Shown here: positions 8,743 to 16,963 of the stretch, piece after piece
Numbering within the stretch: position 1 is the first letter of the stretch
Layout of the letters: each line of letters opens with the position of its first letter
Assembly: GCF_002906155.1 (NCBI RefSeq)
Contig: NZ_MUJK01000008.1
Span: forward strand, 1-64,000
Length of the DNA: 64,000 bases
From: Pseudomonas laurylsulfativorans
Lineage (GTDB): Bacteria > Pseudomonadota > Gammaproteobacteria > Pseudomonadales > Pseudomonadaceae
Reading direction: 5' to 3'
Program-made: the position numbers and the translations under genes
Notes under the pieces: generated by a model
Database searches by the model: none
The model's input: the letters and a program-made list of their open reading frames with translations, nothing else
What the model was told of the DNA's origin: nothing

Positions 8743-9531
8743 ATGACCCGTTACGCTCTGATCACTGGTGCCTCCAGCGGCATCGGCCTGGCAATGGCCG
8801 AAGCGCTGGCCCGGCGCGGCCGCAGCCTGATTCTGGTGGCCCGACAGCGTGATCAGCTGGAAAGTATTGCGATTGAACTGACCCAAAGGTTCGGCGTGGA
8901 AGTGTTGTTCCGTGCCTGCGACCTGGGCGAGCCGCTGCGCCTGTCCGGATTCCTGCTGGAACTGGAAGAAGGCGACCGGCAGATCGATCTGCTGGTCAAC
9001 TGCGCCGGTATCGGCACATGCGGCCCGTTTCTGGCCCAGGACTGGATGACCGAGCAAGACCTGATCGAAGTGAACATCCTCGCCCTCACCCGCCTGTGCC
9101 ACGCCATCGGCAACAGCATGGCCCTGCAAGGCGGCGGGCAGATTCTGAATGTGGCCTCGGTGGCGGCGTTTCAACCGGGCCCGTGGATGAGCACCTATTA
9201 CGCCAGCAAGGCCTACGTGCTGCACTTTTCCGAAGGATTGCGCGTCGAGCTGAAAAAGTGCGCGATCAAGGTTTCCGTGCTCTGCCCCGGACCGACCCGC
9301 ACGGCGTTTTTCCGCACCGCGCAACTCAACAGCGAAAAGCTGACCAACAGCAAACTGCTGATGAGCCCAGAAGAAGTGGCGCTCTACACCGTGCGCGCAC
9401 TGGAAAAGAATCAAGCGATCATCATTCCCGGACGGCGCAACCGCTGGTTCTCCTTCCTGCCAAGGCTCGGCTCGCGCTGGCTGACACGCACCATCGCCGG
9501 CATGGTCAACAAGGCTTACTGCCCGCGCTGA
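8743..9531 (+). CDS. Short-chain dehydrogenase/reductase
   Basis: NAD(P)-dependent oxidoreductase of the classical SDR family, 262 residues. The nucleotide-binding TGASSGIG spans 8-15, NCAG follows near residue 86, and the catalytic Y152xxxK156 and the preceding serine (in NVASVAAF) are present. A C-terminal stretch (WFSFLPRLGSRWLT) may associate with membrane, as in DltE/SadH-like SDRs. The start at 8743 is set by GGAG seven bases upstream. The substrate cannot be read from sequence. Confidence 0.85.
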   Translation: MTRYALITGASSGIGLAMAEALARRGRSLILVARQRDQLESIAIELTQRFGVEVLFRACDLGEPLRLSGFLLELEEGDRQIDLLVNCAGIGTCGPFLAQDWMTEQDLIEVNILALTRLCHAIGNSMALQGGGQILNVASVAAFQPGPWMSTYYASKAYVLHFSEGLRVELKKCAIKVSVLCPGPTRTAFFRTAQLNSEKLTNSKLLMSPEEVALYTVRALEKNQAIIIPGRRNRWFSFLPRLGSRWLTRTIAGMVNKAYCPR

Positions 9532-9611
9532 TCCAACTCAAGGTAAAAGGCTGGGCGCTGACATACGCCATGAGTACACTCAGCCCAGCCCAAACAACGG
9601 AGAAAAAAGCT

Positions 9612-9950
9612 GTGGATACTCTGTTCACCAAGATCATCAACCGGGAAATCCCGGCGAAGATCATTTACGAGGACGACCAGGTACTGGCCTTCCACGACAT
9701 TGCCCCACAGGCACCGGTACATTTTCTGGTGATCCCGAAGAAGCCGGTTCGCACCTTGAACGACCTGACCGAGGACGACAAGGCATTGGCCGGACACATT
9801 CTGTTCACAGCCCAGCGTCTAGCACTGGAGCTGGGCTGTGAAAAAGGCTTCCGCGTCGTCATGAACTGCAATGAAGAAGGCGGGCAAACCGTCTACCACA
9901 TTCATATGCACGTACTGGGTCAGCGCCAGATGCACTGGCCGCCGGGCTGA
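9612..9950 (+). CDS. hinT: HIT-family nucleotide hydrolase (HinT type)
   Basis: Small purine-nucleotide phosphoramidase/adenylyl hydrolase of the histidine triad family. The 112 residues end with the triad HIHMHVL (H96, H98, H100), and the N-terminal DTLFTKIINREIPA is typical of HinT. The likely start is GTG at 9612, preceded by CGGAGAAA; an in-frame ATG at 9570 would add 14 residues with no family match. A long inverted repeat follows the stop. Confidence 0.88.
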   Translation: MDTLFTKIINREIPAKIIYEDDQVLAFHDIAPQAPVHFLVIPKKPVRTLNDLTEDDKALAGHILFTAQRLALELGCEKGFRVVMNCNEEGGQTVYHIHMHVLGQRQMHWPPG

Positions 9951-9962
9951 TTACAGCCTCCC

Positions 9963-9999
9963 CCCTTGTGGGATCGCCGCACCGCCGCTCCCACAAGGG
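9963..9999 (+). terminator. Long inverted repeat after hinT
   Basis: An 11-bp perfect stem (CCCTTGTGGGA / TCCCACAAGGG) encloses a GC-rich 15-nt loop. It has no T-tract, and the GTGGGA..TCCCAC arms resemble the REP family found elsewhere in the window, so this may be a REP variant that protects or ends the hinT message. Confidence 0.5.
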
Positions 10000-10100
10000 C
10001 ATCACAACACTGTCACAACCTCTGCACCACAATGACCCAGCGCAAACCTTCCCTGGCCGATTGGGTTAAACTGGCCACCGAAATTCCCCCGGAGGTCAGC

Positions 10101-10748
10101 ATGACTACCCAACGTCACTACTCGCCGATTGACCGCCTTCTGCTGCAAGCCGATGCCGCGATGCGCACCCTGCTGCCCTTCAGTGGCCAACCGTACCGTC
10201 CGTCGCCCGCCATCGTGCAGCCGGATGCGAAAATGAGCGACGAAGATACACGCCACGTTGCCGGCCTTATGCGCATCAACCATACCGGCGAGGTCTGCGC
10301 CCAGGCGCTGTATCAGGGGCAGGCGCTGACCGCAAAACTGCCGCAAGTGCGTGCGGCGATGGAACATGCCGCCGAAGAAGAAATCGACCACCTGGTCTGG
10401 TGCGAACAACGCATCCATCAACTGGGCAGCCACACCAGCATTCTCAATCCGCTGTTTTATGGCATGTCGTTCGGGATTGGCGCAGTGGCCGGCCTGATCA
10501 GCGACAAGGTCAGCCTGGGTTTCGTCGCCGCAACGGAAGACCAGGTGTGCAAACACTTGAACGAACACCTGGAGCAATTGCCCGCCGAGGACGAAAAATC
10601 CCGGGCGATTCTTGAGCAGATGCGTATTGATGAAGAACAGCATGCTGAAAGTGCGCTGGACGCCGGTGGGTTCCGCTTTCCGGCGCCGGTGAAGTTCGGG
10701 ATGAGCCTGATGGCCAAGGTGATGACCAAGAGTACTTATCGGATCTGA
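10101..10748 (+). CDS. coq7: 2-nonaprenyl-3-methyl-6-methoxy-1,4-benzoquinol hydroxylase Coq7
   Basis: Di-iron hydroxylase of ubiquinone synthesis, a membrane-associated alternative to UbiF. The 215-residue protein shows the duplicated ExxH iron-ligand pattern: EVCAQALY and EEEIDHL in the first half, and TEDQVCKHL and RIDEEQHAE in the second. The start at 10101 follows a strong CGGAGGTCAGC ribosome site; the upstream in-frame extension is not conserved. A REPIN follows its stop. Confidence 0.93.
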   Translation: MTTQRHYSPIDRLLLQADAAMRTLLPFSGQPYRPSPAIVQPDAKMSDEDTRHVAGLMRINHTGEVCAQALYQGQALTAKLPQVRAAMEHAAEEEIDHLVWCEQRIHQLGSHTSILNPLFYGMSFGIGAVAGLISDKVSLGFVAATEDQVCKHLNEHLEQLPAEDEKSRAILEQMRIDEEQHAESALDAGGFRFPAPVKFGMSLMAKVMTKSTYRI

Positions 10749-10760
10749 CTCCGTTTTTTT

Positions 10761-10868
10761 GTAGGAGCGAGCTTGCTCCGGGCGGCGCTCCGACGAAGGA
10801 CGTCAACGATAACGGGTGTATGTGGATAAACGTGTCGCCCTCAGGTCCATCGCGAGCTCGCTCCTACA
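10761..10868. repeat. REPIN (inverted REP pair) after coq7
   Basis: The left arm begins GTAGGAGCGAGCTTGCTCC at 10761, and the right arm ends GCGAGCTCGCTCCTAC at about 10867. The spacer carries AACGATAACG, the inverse of the GTTATCGTT seen in the REPINs at 23.5 and 61.3 kb, so it belongs to the same family. Confidence 0.85.
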
Positions 10869-10882
10869 AGAGCCAGCACAAT

Positions 10883-10918
10883 AAAAAAGGCGACTGCCGT
10901 GAGGTAGTCGCCTTTTTT
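10883..10918. terminator. Bidirectional terminator between coq7 and speD
   Basis: The stem GGCGACT (10889-10895) / AGTCGCC (10906-10912) is flanked by six A on the left and six T on the right. It works for speD on the minus strand and can end coq7 readthrough on the plus strand. Confidence 0.85.
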
Positions 10919-10931
10919 GTGTTCGAGAACC

Positions 10932-11723
10932 TTACGCCATGTTGCGCGCGTAGAAGATTTCGAGCATTTCGTGTTTCACCCGCTCAGTCACCTGGGCACG
11001 TTGCTCAGAGGAAAGGCTGCTGGTGGCGTCGCCGAACAGGTAATTATCCAGTTCGAAGTTCTTCAGCAGCATCTTGGTGTGGAACAGGTTTTCCTGGTAC
11101 ACGTTCACGTCGGTCATCTGGTACGCGTCGCGAGTGTCTTCGGAGAGGTAGTTCTGGATCGAATTGATCTCGTGGTCGATGAAATGCTTTTTGCCTTCAA
11201 CGTCACGGGTGAAGCCGCGCACACGGTAATCCACGGTCACGATGTCCGAATCGAACTGGTGAATCAGGAAGTTAAGTGCTTTAAGCGGTGAAATGACGCC
11301 GCAAGTCGACACGTCGATGTCCACACGGAACGTAGCAATACCGCTGACCGGATGGATCTCCGGGTAGGTGTGCACCGTGATGTGGCTCTTGTCGAGGTGG
11401 GCCAGAATGATTTCGGGCAGTGGGCCCGGGGACTCTTCGATCTGACTATCGGTCGGGGTGACCGGCTCTTCCGAGATCAGGATCGTGACGCTGGCGCCCT
11501 GCGGCTCATAGTCCTGACTGGCGATGTTCAGGATATTGGCACCAATGATATCGACAACTTCCGTGAGGATCTGCGTCAGGCGTTTCGCGTTGTACTCTTT
11601 ATTGATGTACTCGACGTAAGCCTGCTGGTCTTGCGGGGTTTCCGCGTAGCAGATGTCATAGATGTTGAAGCTCAAGGTCTTTGTCAGGTTATTGAACCCG
11701 TGGAGCTTGAGTTTGCTTTTCAC
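10932..11723 (-). CDS. speD: S-adenosylmethionine decarboxylase proenzyme
   Basis: Supplies decarboxylated AdoMet for spermidine synthesis. It is the E. coli-type (class 1) proenzyme of 263 residues, which self-cleaves before a serine that becomes the pyruvoyl cofactor: the site K112-S113 in LDKSHITVHTYPE is intact. The start is taken as GTG at 11723 (MKSKLKLHGFNNLTK); the longer frame to 11795 is not conserved, and only a weak GAGAG site precedes the GTG. The 239-bp gap upstream to the OsmC gene shows no other gene. Confidence 0.94.
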   Translation of the reverse strand: MKSKLKLHGFNNLTKTLSFNIYDICYAETPQDQQAYVEYINKEYNAKRLTQILTEVVDIIGANILNIASQDYEPQGASVTILISEEPVTPTDSQIEESPGPLPEIILAHLDKSHITVHTYPEIHPVSGIATFRVDIDVSTCGVISPLKALNFLIHQFDSDIVTVDYRVRGFTRDVEGKKHFIDHEINSIQNYLSEDTRDAYQMTDVNVYQENLFHTKMLLKNFELDNYLFGDATSSLSSEQRAQVTERVKHEMLEIFYARNMA

Positions 11724-11962
11724 CGTTAAAAACTCTCTATGTGTTTGCGGCCCGGCCGCGTGATCAAGCATGCCCGTCAGATGCGAACAACGCACCTGCG
11801 TAGGACGGTTAACACCTCTTCGCGATGGCGATTTTGGTTGTCTGTTCGGGTGCGAGACCTGTCGGTTGACGGGCCACTACCCTGAAAAAAGTGGCGCATT
11901 ATGCAGACGTCAGCTTGGGTTCGCCAGAGTCTGCACTGCTTTTATGATAGTTGAATGTCGAT

Positions 11963-12385
11963 TCAACCGAGTTCGATGATCTCGTAGTCGTGGGTAATTG
12001 CCACGCCTGCCGCGCCGAGCATGATCGAGGCCGAGCAATATTTCTCGGCAGACAGTTCGATGGCGCGCTTGACCTGGGCTTCTTTCAGCCCGCGCCCCTT
12101 GACCACGAAGTGCATGTGGATCTTGGTGAAAACCTTTGGATCTTCGCTCGCACGCTCGGCTTCCAGGAAAGCTTCACAGCTCTCGACCGCCTGGCGGGAC
12201 TTCTTGAGGATGCTGACCACATCGAAATTGCTGCAACCACCCACACCCAGCAGCAACATTTCCATCGGCCGGACACCCAGGTTACGTCCACCGGCATCGG
12301 GCGGTCCGTCCATGACCACGACATGACCACTACCGGATTCGCCGAGGAACATGGCTTCGCCAGCCCATTGGATGCGTGCCTTCAT
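11963..12385 (-). CDS. OsmC/Ohr-family protein
   Basis: Probable thiol-dependent peroxidase-fold protein of the OsmC superfamily, 140 residues, with the two conserved cysteines C51 (GVGGCSNFD) and C117 (AEKYCSAS). This subgroup (YhfA-like) is of uncertain physiological role; hydroperoxide reduction is an inference from the family. The ATG at 12385 is chosen because GGAG lies 9 bases upstream; the preceding TTG would add only two residues. It is divergent from vfr. Confidence 0.85.
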   Translation of the reverse strand: MKARIQWAGEAMFLGESGSGHVVVMDGPPDAGGRNLGVRPMEMLLLGVGGCSNFDVVSILKKSRQAVESCEAFLEAERASEDPKVFTKIHMHFVVKGRGLKEAQVKRAIELSAEKYCSASIMLGAAGVAITHDYEIIELG

Positions 12386-12613
12386 CGCCAAGACTCCACT
12401 GTATAAAAAAGGGTCGCCAGCTTAGCACAGGCCCCGTGATTGACAGCGCCCGGCGTCCTAGGACATATCCCACCGCGCTGTAGGTAAATGCTCGAATATT
12501 TCAGGAAGTGTCTGGTAAGCTGACGCCAATTCAATGGCGCATGGCCAGCCTCACTCCAGCGTTCGCTATTCATAAAAACCAAACATACCGTGCAGTCTTT
12601 TCGGGATACAACC

Positions 12614-13258
12614 ATGGTTGCTATTGCCCCCAACCCCAAGATCAAGAACCTCGACAAGCTGTTGATGCATTGCCAGCGCCGCCGCTATCAGGCCAAGAGC
12701 AACATCATTTGTGCCGGCGACCGCTCGGAAACGCTGTTCTTCATCATCAAAGGCTCAGTCACCATCCTGATCGAAGATGACGATGGCCGGGAAATGATCA
12801 TTTCCTACCTGAACGCCGGGGACTTTTTCGGTGAGTTGGGCCTGTTTGAGCAAGCCGGCCTGGAGCAGGAGCGCAGTGCCTGGGTGCGGGCCAAGGTTGA
12901 GTGCGAAGTCGCGGAAATCAGCTACGCAAAATTCCGCGAGTTATCCCAGCTGGACCCGGACATTCTTTACGTCCTTAGCGGACAAATCGCACAGCGTCTG
13001 CGCAACACCACGCGCAAGGTCGGTGACCTGGCATTCTTTGACGTGACCGGTCGAGTCGCCCGCTGCCTGTTGGAGCTGTGCAAAGAGCCGGACGCCATGA
13101 CTCACCCCGACGGCATGCAAATCAAGGTAACCCGTCAGGAAATCGGGCGGATTGTCGGTTGTTCCCGGGAGATGGTCGGTCGCGTGCTCAAGGATCTGGA
13201 AGAGCGCAATCTGGTGGACGTCAAAGGCAAGACCATGGTGGTCTTCGGTACGCGATAA
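12614..13258 (+). CDS. vfr: cAMP-binding global regulator Vfr (CRP family)
   Basis: Cytoplasmic transcription factor that controls virulence, motility and quorum sensing in P. aeruginosa. The 214 residues match Vfr in length and sequence, with the cyclic-nucleotide-binding domain (about 20-130, including the GELGLFE phosphate-binding cassette), a dimer helix and the C-terminal helix-turn-helix (about 168-190, TRQEIGRIVGCSREMVGRVL). The N-terminal MVAIAPNPKIKNLDKLL sets the start. The 228-bp region upstream carries its promoter, but I could not recognise a clear TGTGA-N6-TCACA site. Confidence 0.95.
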   Translation: MVAIAPNPKIKNLDKLLMHCQRRRYQAKSNIICAGDRSETLFFIIKGSVTILIEDDDGREMIISYLNAGDFFGELGLFEQAGLEQERSAWVRAKVECEVAEISYAKFRELSQLDPDILYVLSGQIAQRLRNTTRKVGDLAFFDVTGRVARCLLELCKEPDAMTHPDGMQIKVTRQEIGRIVGCSREMVGRVLKDLEERNLVDVKGKTMVVFGTR

Positions 13259-13268
13259 GCTCGAAAAC

Positions 13269-13970
13269 CTAGCCGCTGAACATCTGTGCCAGCATCAACC
13301 GGTAGAGTTCGTCGAGACGCGTCAGCGCATCGGGTGCGGCGAACTTCTCATGCAGCGCAATGTGGCTTTCGGCGCGTACTCGCTGTTCCAGACCGCAGGC
13401 CTCGTTGAAACGATTGACCGCTGCAACCATCGACTCTCGCTCGTTATCCACCAGCATCGCCCCATGTACCAGTCCCACCGGACGCTGCCCACCCTGACTC
13501 TGACGCCAGCGCTGGGCGGTACCGACCATCTTGCGTCCATCGAGATTGACGTTGAAGCGACCGTCACAGAAAGCGCCTTCGATTTCACCCAGTGACGAAG
13601 TACCGCCCAGTTCATCCAGCAACTGGCAAATCGGGTCGCACAGACGACGGTAACCAGATTCGATGCGATTCAGATCACCCTCGCTGCGGGGCGGCGCGTA
13701 AACCAGCGCGATGTTGATCGTAGTGGCCGATTGCGGCACCGGTTCGCCGCCGGTATCGCGCAACAACACGGGCCAACCCGCTGCTGCCGAGACTTCACAG
13801 GCGGCTTCGAAGCCTGGCAAGCGATTCAATCGACGCGGCATGACCAATGCCTGATCGCTCGGTTGCCAGAACAACAGGCCGGACTCCCCATTACCAGCAC
13901 AGACCGACGCCAGCAAATCCTGCTCGGCTTGCAGGCCGGCTTCGATGGTCATAGAGATTGGCAGCGACAT
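13269..13970 (-). CDS. Lipoate-protein ligase A family protein
   Basis: BPL/LplA/LipB-fold protein of 233 residues, probably transferring or ligating lipoate or octanoate to carrier domains. Family marks are the substrate-loop version LLRDTGGEPV (R71, G74, G75) and the lysine-containing DGRKMVGTAQRW (K147), equivalent to the catalytic RK.xGsA of lipoate ligases. Start at 13970 is set by GGAG seven bases upstream. It is convergent with vfr, leaving 10 bp between stops. Whether it is a true ligase, an amidotransferase or another acyl transferase cannot be decided here. Confidence 0.8.
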   Translation of the reverse strand: MSLPISMTIEAGLQAEQDLLASVCAGNGESGLLFWQPSDQALVMPRRLNRLPGFEAACEVSAAAGWPVLLRDTGGEPVPQSATTINIALVYAPPRSEGDLNRIESGYRRLCDPICQLLDELGGTSSLGEIEGAFCDGRFNVNLDGRKMVGTAQRWRQSQGGQRPVGLVHGAMLVDNERESMVAAVNRFNEACGLEQRVRAESHIALHEKFAAPDALTRLDELYRLMLAQMFSG

Positions 13971-14015
13971 TGACGACTCCGGCAGACATGAGGTCTTAAG
14001 GGAATTTGAGAGCCT

Positions 14016-14043
14016 CATCGCGGGCAAGCCCGCTCCCACAGGG
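14016..14043. repeat. Single REP element
   Basis: The palindrome GCGGGCAAGCCCGC followed by TCCCACAGGG is the 'GTGGGAGCGGGCTTGCCCGCG' REP type in reverse. It lies between trpC and the lipoate-ligase gene, with no inverted partner seen nearby. Confidence 0.75.
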
Positions 14044-14069
14044 AATCGGGTTGCCTGCAATGGCGGGGG

Positions 14070-14906
14070 TTAGTCGAGGGTCGAACCGCTGACTGGAACG
14101 CCGCGCTCAGGGAAGAACAGACGCTGCAACTCGGTACCCGGGCTTTCGGCACGCATGAACGCCTCGCCGACCAGGAATGCGTAGACGTCACTGATTTCCA
14201 TCAGTTCGACATCGGCGCGGTTGAGAATGCCGCTCTCGGTGATGACCAGGCGATCGCGCGGAATACGCGGCAACAGGTCGAGAGTGGTTTCCAGGCTGAC
14301 TTCGAAGGTGTGCAGGTTGCGGTTGTTCACGCCAACCAGTGGAGTGTCGAGGGTTTTCAAGGCCCGCTCCAGCTCATCGCCGTCGTGGACCTCCACCAGC
14401 ACGTCGAGGTTGACGCTTTTGGCCACGGCCGCCAGTTCGGCCATTTTCACGTCATCCAGCGCGGAAACGATCAACAGCACGCAGTCGGCACCCAAGGCCC
14501 GGGCTTCAACGATCTGGTATGGGTCGATCATGAAGTCCTTGCGGATCACCGGCAGCTGGCACGCCGCGCGGGCCTGCTGCAGATAGGCGTCAGCGCCCTG
14601 GAAGTAGTCGATGTCGGTGAGCACCGACAGGCAGGTCGCGCCGCCCTTCTCGTAGCTTCTGGCGATGTCGGCGGGAACGAAGTTCTCACGGATCACGCCC
14701 TTGCTCGGCGAGGCTTTCTTGATTTCGGCAATGACTGCCGGCTGCTTCAGCTTGGCCTGAGCCAGCAAGGCCTTGGCAAAACCACGGGGTGCATCGGCCG
14801 CCTTGGCCAGACTTTCCAACTCGGCGAGGCTGACACGAGCGCTGCGCTCGGCCACTTCCTCGACCTTTCGCGCCAGAATCTTTTCCAGAACCGTCGGTAC
14901 ACTCAT
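14070..14906 (-). CDS. trpC: Indole-3-glycerol phosphate synthase
   Basis: TIM-barrel enzyme that converts CdRP to indole-glycerol phosphate in tryptophan synthesis. The 278-residue protein has the family elements AEIKKASPSKG (catalytic lysine), VLTDIDYFQG, RKDFMIDPYQI, GVNNRNLHTF and ITESGI. Its start codon overlaps the trpD stop by 4 bp (ATGA), indicating translational coupling in trpGDC. It is not fused to TrpF. Confidence 0.97.
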   Translation of the reverse strand: MSVPTVLEKILARKVEEVAERSARVSLAELESLAKAADAPRGFAKALLAQAKLKQPAVIAEIKKASPSKGVIRENFVPADIARSYEKGGATCLSVLTDIDYFQGADAYLQQARAACQLPVIRKDFMIDPYQIVEARALGADCVLLIVSALDDVKMAELAAVAKSVNLDVLVEVHDGDELERALKTLDTPLVGVNNRNLHTFEVSLETTLDLLPRIPRDRLVITESGILNRADVELMEISDVYAFLVGEAFMRAESPGTELQRLFFPERGVPVSGSTLD

Positions 14907-15952
14907 CCCTCATTCTCCACTTTGAATACCGCGGTAAACGCACCCAGTTCCTCGAGCTTCTCCCGAGCGAGACCGGTGTGCAGCGCATCGTGCGCAAGTG
15001 CAACTCCCTCCTTCAAACTGCTGGCATGGTCGGCGGCGTACAGTGCGGCACCGGCATTGAGCATGATCATCTCGGCTGCTTTCTGACCGTTCTCGGTCTT
15101 GCGCTTGCCCAGGGCATCGCGAATCAGTTCCAGGGAAGCCGCCGGGCTTTCCACCGCCAAGCCATGCAGGCTCTGGCTCTTCATGCCCAGGTCTTCCGGC
15201 TCGACCCAATACTCGGTGATCTGACCATCCTTTAGCTCAGCGACAAACGTCGGCGCGGCCAGGCTGAATTCGTCGAGGCCATCCTTCGAATGCACCACCA
15301 ACACATGCTTGCTGCCCAGACGCTGCAACACTTCCGCCAGCGGCCGGCACAAGGCCTGGGTGAATACGCCAACTACCTGATGCTTCACACCGGCCGGATT
15401 CGTAAGCGGGCCGAGCATGTTGAACAAGGTTCGCAGGCCCAGATCCCGGCGCGGACCGGCAGCGAATTTCATCGCGCTGTGGTGAGTCTGGGCAAACATG
15501 AAACCAATACCAACGTTGTCAATGCAGCGCGCCACTTGCACCGGTGTGAGGCTCAGGTAGATGCCGGCCGCCTCCAGCAGGTCGGCGCTGCCGCTCTTGC
15601 CCGACACCGCACGGTTGCCGTGTTTGGCTACCGTACAACCGGCCGCCGACACCACGAAAGCGGAAGCGGTCGACACGTTGAAGATATTGGCACCGTCGCC
15701 GCCGGTGCCCACCACATCGACCACACCGTCGAGGGTCTTGAGTTCGACCTTGTCCGCCAGCTCGCGCATCACCGACACCGCGCCGACGATCTCGTCGATG
15801 CTTTCGCTCTTCATGCGCATGGCCATCATGAACGCGCCAATCTGCGCATCCGAGCATTGCCCGGTCATGATTTCGCGCATCACATCGCGCATTTCATCGG
15901 TGCTGAGGTCGAGGTGATCGACGATACGGCTCAGGGCTGTCTTGATGTTCAT
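14903..15952 (-). CDS. trpD: Anthranilate phosphoribosyltransferase
   Basis: Joins anthranilate and PRPP to phosphoribosyl-anthranilate. The 349-residue protein has the glycine-rich PRPP motif VGTGGDGANIFNVS and the Mg-binding LAAPT/ VEPEDL regions of the family. It lies second in trpGDC, 9 bp after trpG and overlapping trpC by 4 bp. Confidence 0.97.
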   Translation of the reverse strand: MNIKTALSRIVDHLDLSTDEMRDVMREIMTGQCSDAQIGAFMMAMRMKSESIDEIVGAVSVMRELADKVELKTLDGVVDVVGTGGDGANIFNVSTASAFVVSAAGCTVAKHGNRAVSGKSGSADLLEAAGIYLSLTPVQVARCIDNVGIGFMFAQTHHSAMKFAAGPRRDLGLRTLFNMLGPLTNPAGVKHQVVGVFTQALCRPLAEVLQRLGSKHVLVVHSKDGLDEFSLAAPTFVAELKDGQITEYWVEPEDLGMKSQSLHGLAVESPAASLELIRDALGKRKTENGQKAAEMIMLNAGAALYAADHASSLKEGVALAHDALHTGLAREKLEELGAFTAVFKVENEG

Positions 15953-15961
15953 GATGAGTCC

Positions 15962-16555
15962 TTAGCGCGTGCCGCCGGTTTGTTTGAGGAAGTTGGCGAA
16001 CAGTTCGTGGCCCTGCTCGGTGAGGATCGACTCAGGGTGGAACTGCACGCCTTCTATGTTAAGGGTCTTGTGACGCAGGCCCATGATCTCGTCGACCGAG
16101 CCGTCTTCGAGCTGGGTCCAGGCCGTCAGCTCCAGGCAATCGGGCAGGGTTTCGCGCTTGACGATCAATGAATGATAGCGGGTCACCGTCAGCGGACGAT
16201 TCAGGCCTGCGAATACACCCTTGTCCTCGTGAAATACCGGGCTAGTCTTACCGTGCATCACTTGGCGGGCGCGAACCACATCACCGCCAAAGGCCTGGCC
16301 GATGGACTGGTGGCCGAGGCAAACGCCAAGAATCGGCAGTTTGCCGGCGAAATGCTTGATCGCTTCAATCGAGATGCCGGCTTCGGTCGGAGTGCAAGGA
16401 CCGGGGGATACAACGATGCGCTCAGGGTTTAGGGCTTCGATTTCAGCGATGGTCAGTTCATCGTTGCGCACGACTTTGACCTCGGAGCCGAGCTCGCCCA
16501 GGTACTGCACAACGTTGTAGGTAAAGGAGTCGTAGTTATCGATCATCAGCAACAT
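15962..16555 (-). CDS. trpG: Anthranilate synthase component II (glutamine amidotransferase)
   Basis: Supplies ammonia from glutamine to TrpE for anthranilate synthesis. The 197-residue class I amidotransferase has the triad C79 (GVCLGHQ), H173 and E175 (FHPES). It is the first gene of trpGDC. The 408-bp upstream region contains a short Trp-rich frame described separately, consistent with attenuation control. Pseudomonas TrpG can be confused with PabA, but the linkage to trpDC supports TrpG. Confidence 0.95.
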   Translation of the reverse strand: MLLMIDNYDSFTYNVVQYLGELGSEVKVVRNDELTIAEIEALNPERIVVSPGPCTPTEAGISIEAIKHFAGKLPILGVCLGHQSIGQAFGGDVVRARQVMHGKTSPVFHEDKGVFAGLNRPLTVTRYHSLIVKRETLPDCLELTAWTQLEDGSVDEIMGLRHKTLNIEGVQFHPESILTEQGHELFANFLKQTGGTR

Positions 16556-16963
16556 GGCGTTTAGAACCTCTTGAATCCACTGACTTTAAAGATGGCCTTC
16601 GAATGATTGACCCGCAGAGCGCTGCGCTTTGTCAGGTGCCGGAGTAGCGCCAGCAAAGCGGCATTTCAAACAGGTAAAGAAGGCGAAGCGGTACAGGTCC
16701 GGCAAGGCCGGCAAAAGAATTCAGGCGCGCCAACGCCAGCGGGCGTGTGCCTTGATGACTTGATCCAGGAGTTTACTGATGATCAACACGGGGAAGGTCT
16801 CGTTCGTACGTCCCGGCACAGTAACTTAGCTGGGCAGAGCGTGCAATATCGCCGGGGGTACTGCCCGCGAAACTCTTAAAGGCTTCGCGACAGATGGCAA
16901 AAGGCCGAACGTTTTTGGTACTGTCGTTTCGTTCACTACAACAATAAATAAACGGACTTGCTC
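16556..16963. other. trpG-estA divergent intergenic region
   Basis: This 408-bp stretch separates divergent trpG and estA. It holds the trpG leader frame (16721-16789), a downstream GCCGGC-type hairpin (about 16699-16713), and presumably both promoters. Nearer trpG a further stem is possible (CGCAG/CTGCG, about 16614-16627). Between 16790 and 16960 I see no gene. Confidence 0.6.
16721..16789 (-). CDS. trpL: Candidate trp leader peptide before trpGDC
   Basis: A 22-codon frame (GTG start possible at 16789) ends in ...VIKAHARWRWRA, with two Trp codons (TGG CGT TGG) just before the stop. Its last 12 residues differ from the C-terminus of Gph, which lies directly before trpE, at only one position (VIKALARWRWRA), and the DNA is correspondingly similar. 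It is followed by a short GC-rich hairpin (CCGGC/GCCGG), then about 150 nt to trpG. Attenuation of both trpE and trpGDC has been reported in P. putida; assigning this frame as the leader is inference. The start is uncertain, since no strong ribosome site is seen (CGAGA 9 nt upstream). It could instead be a relic of a gph duplication. Confidence 0.6.
   Translation of the reverse strand: MLIISKLLDQVIKAHARWRWRA

Noticed and set aside
12386..12613. A Vfr/CRP site in the vfr promoter region
   Set aside because: Autoregulation is known in P. aeruginosa, but no TGTGA-N6-TCACA-like palindrome could be supported here.
14016..14043. REP at trpC end as a trp terminator
   Set aside because: It is a standard REP palindrome without a T-tract and is repeated elsewhere; no specific termination role can be claimed.
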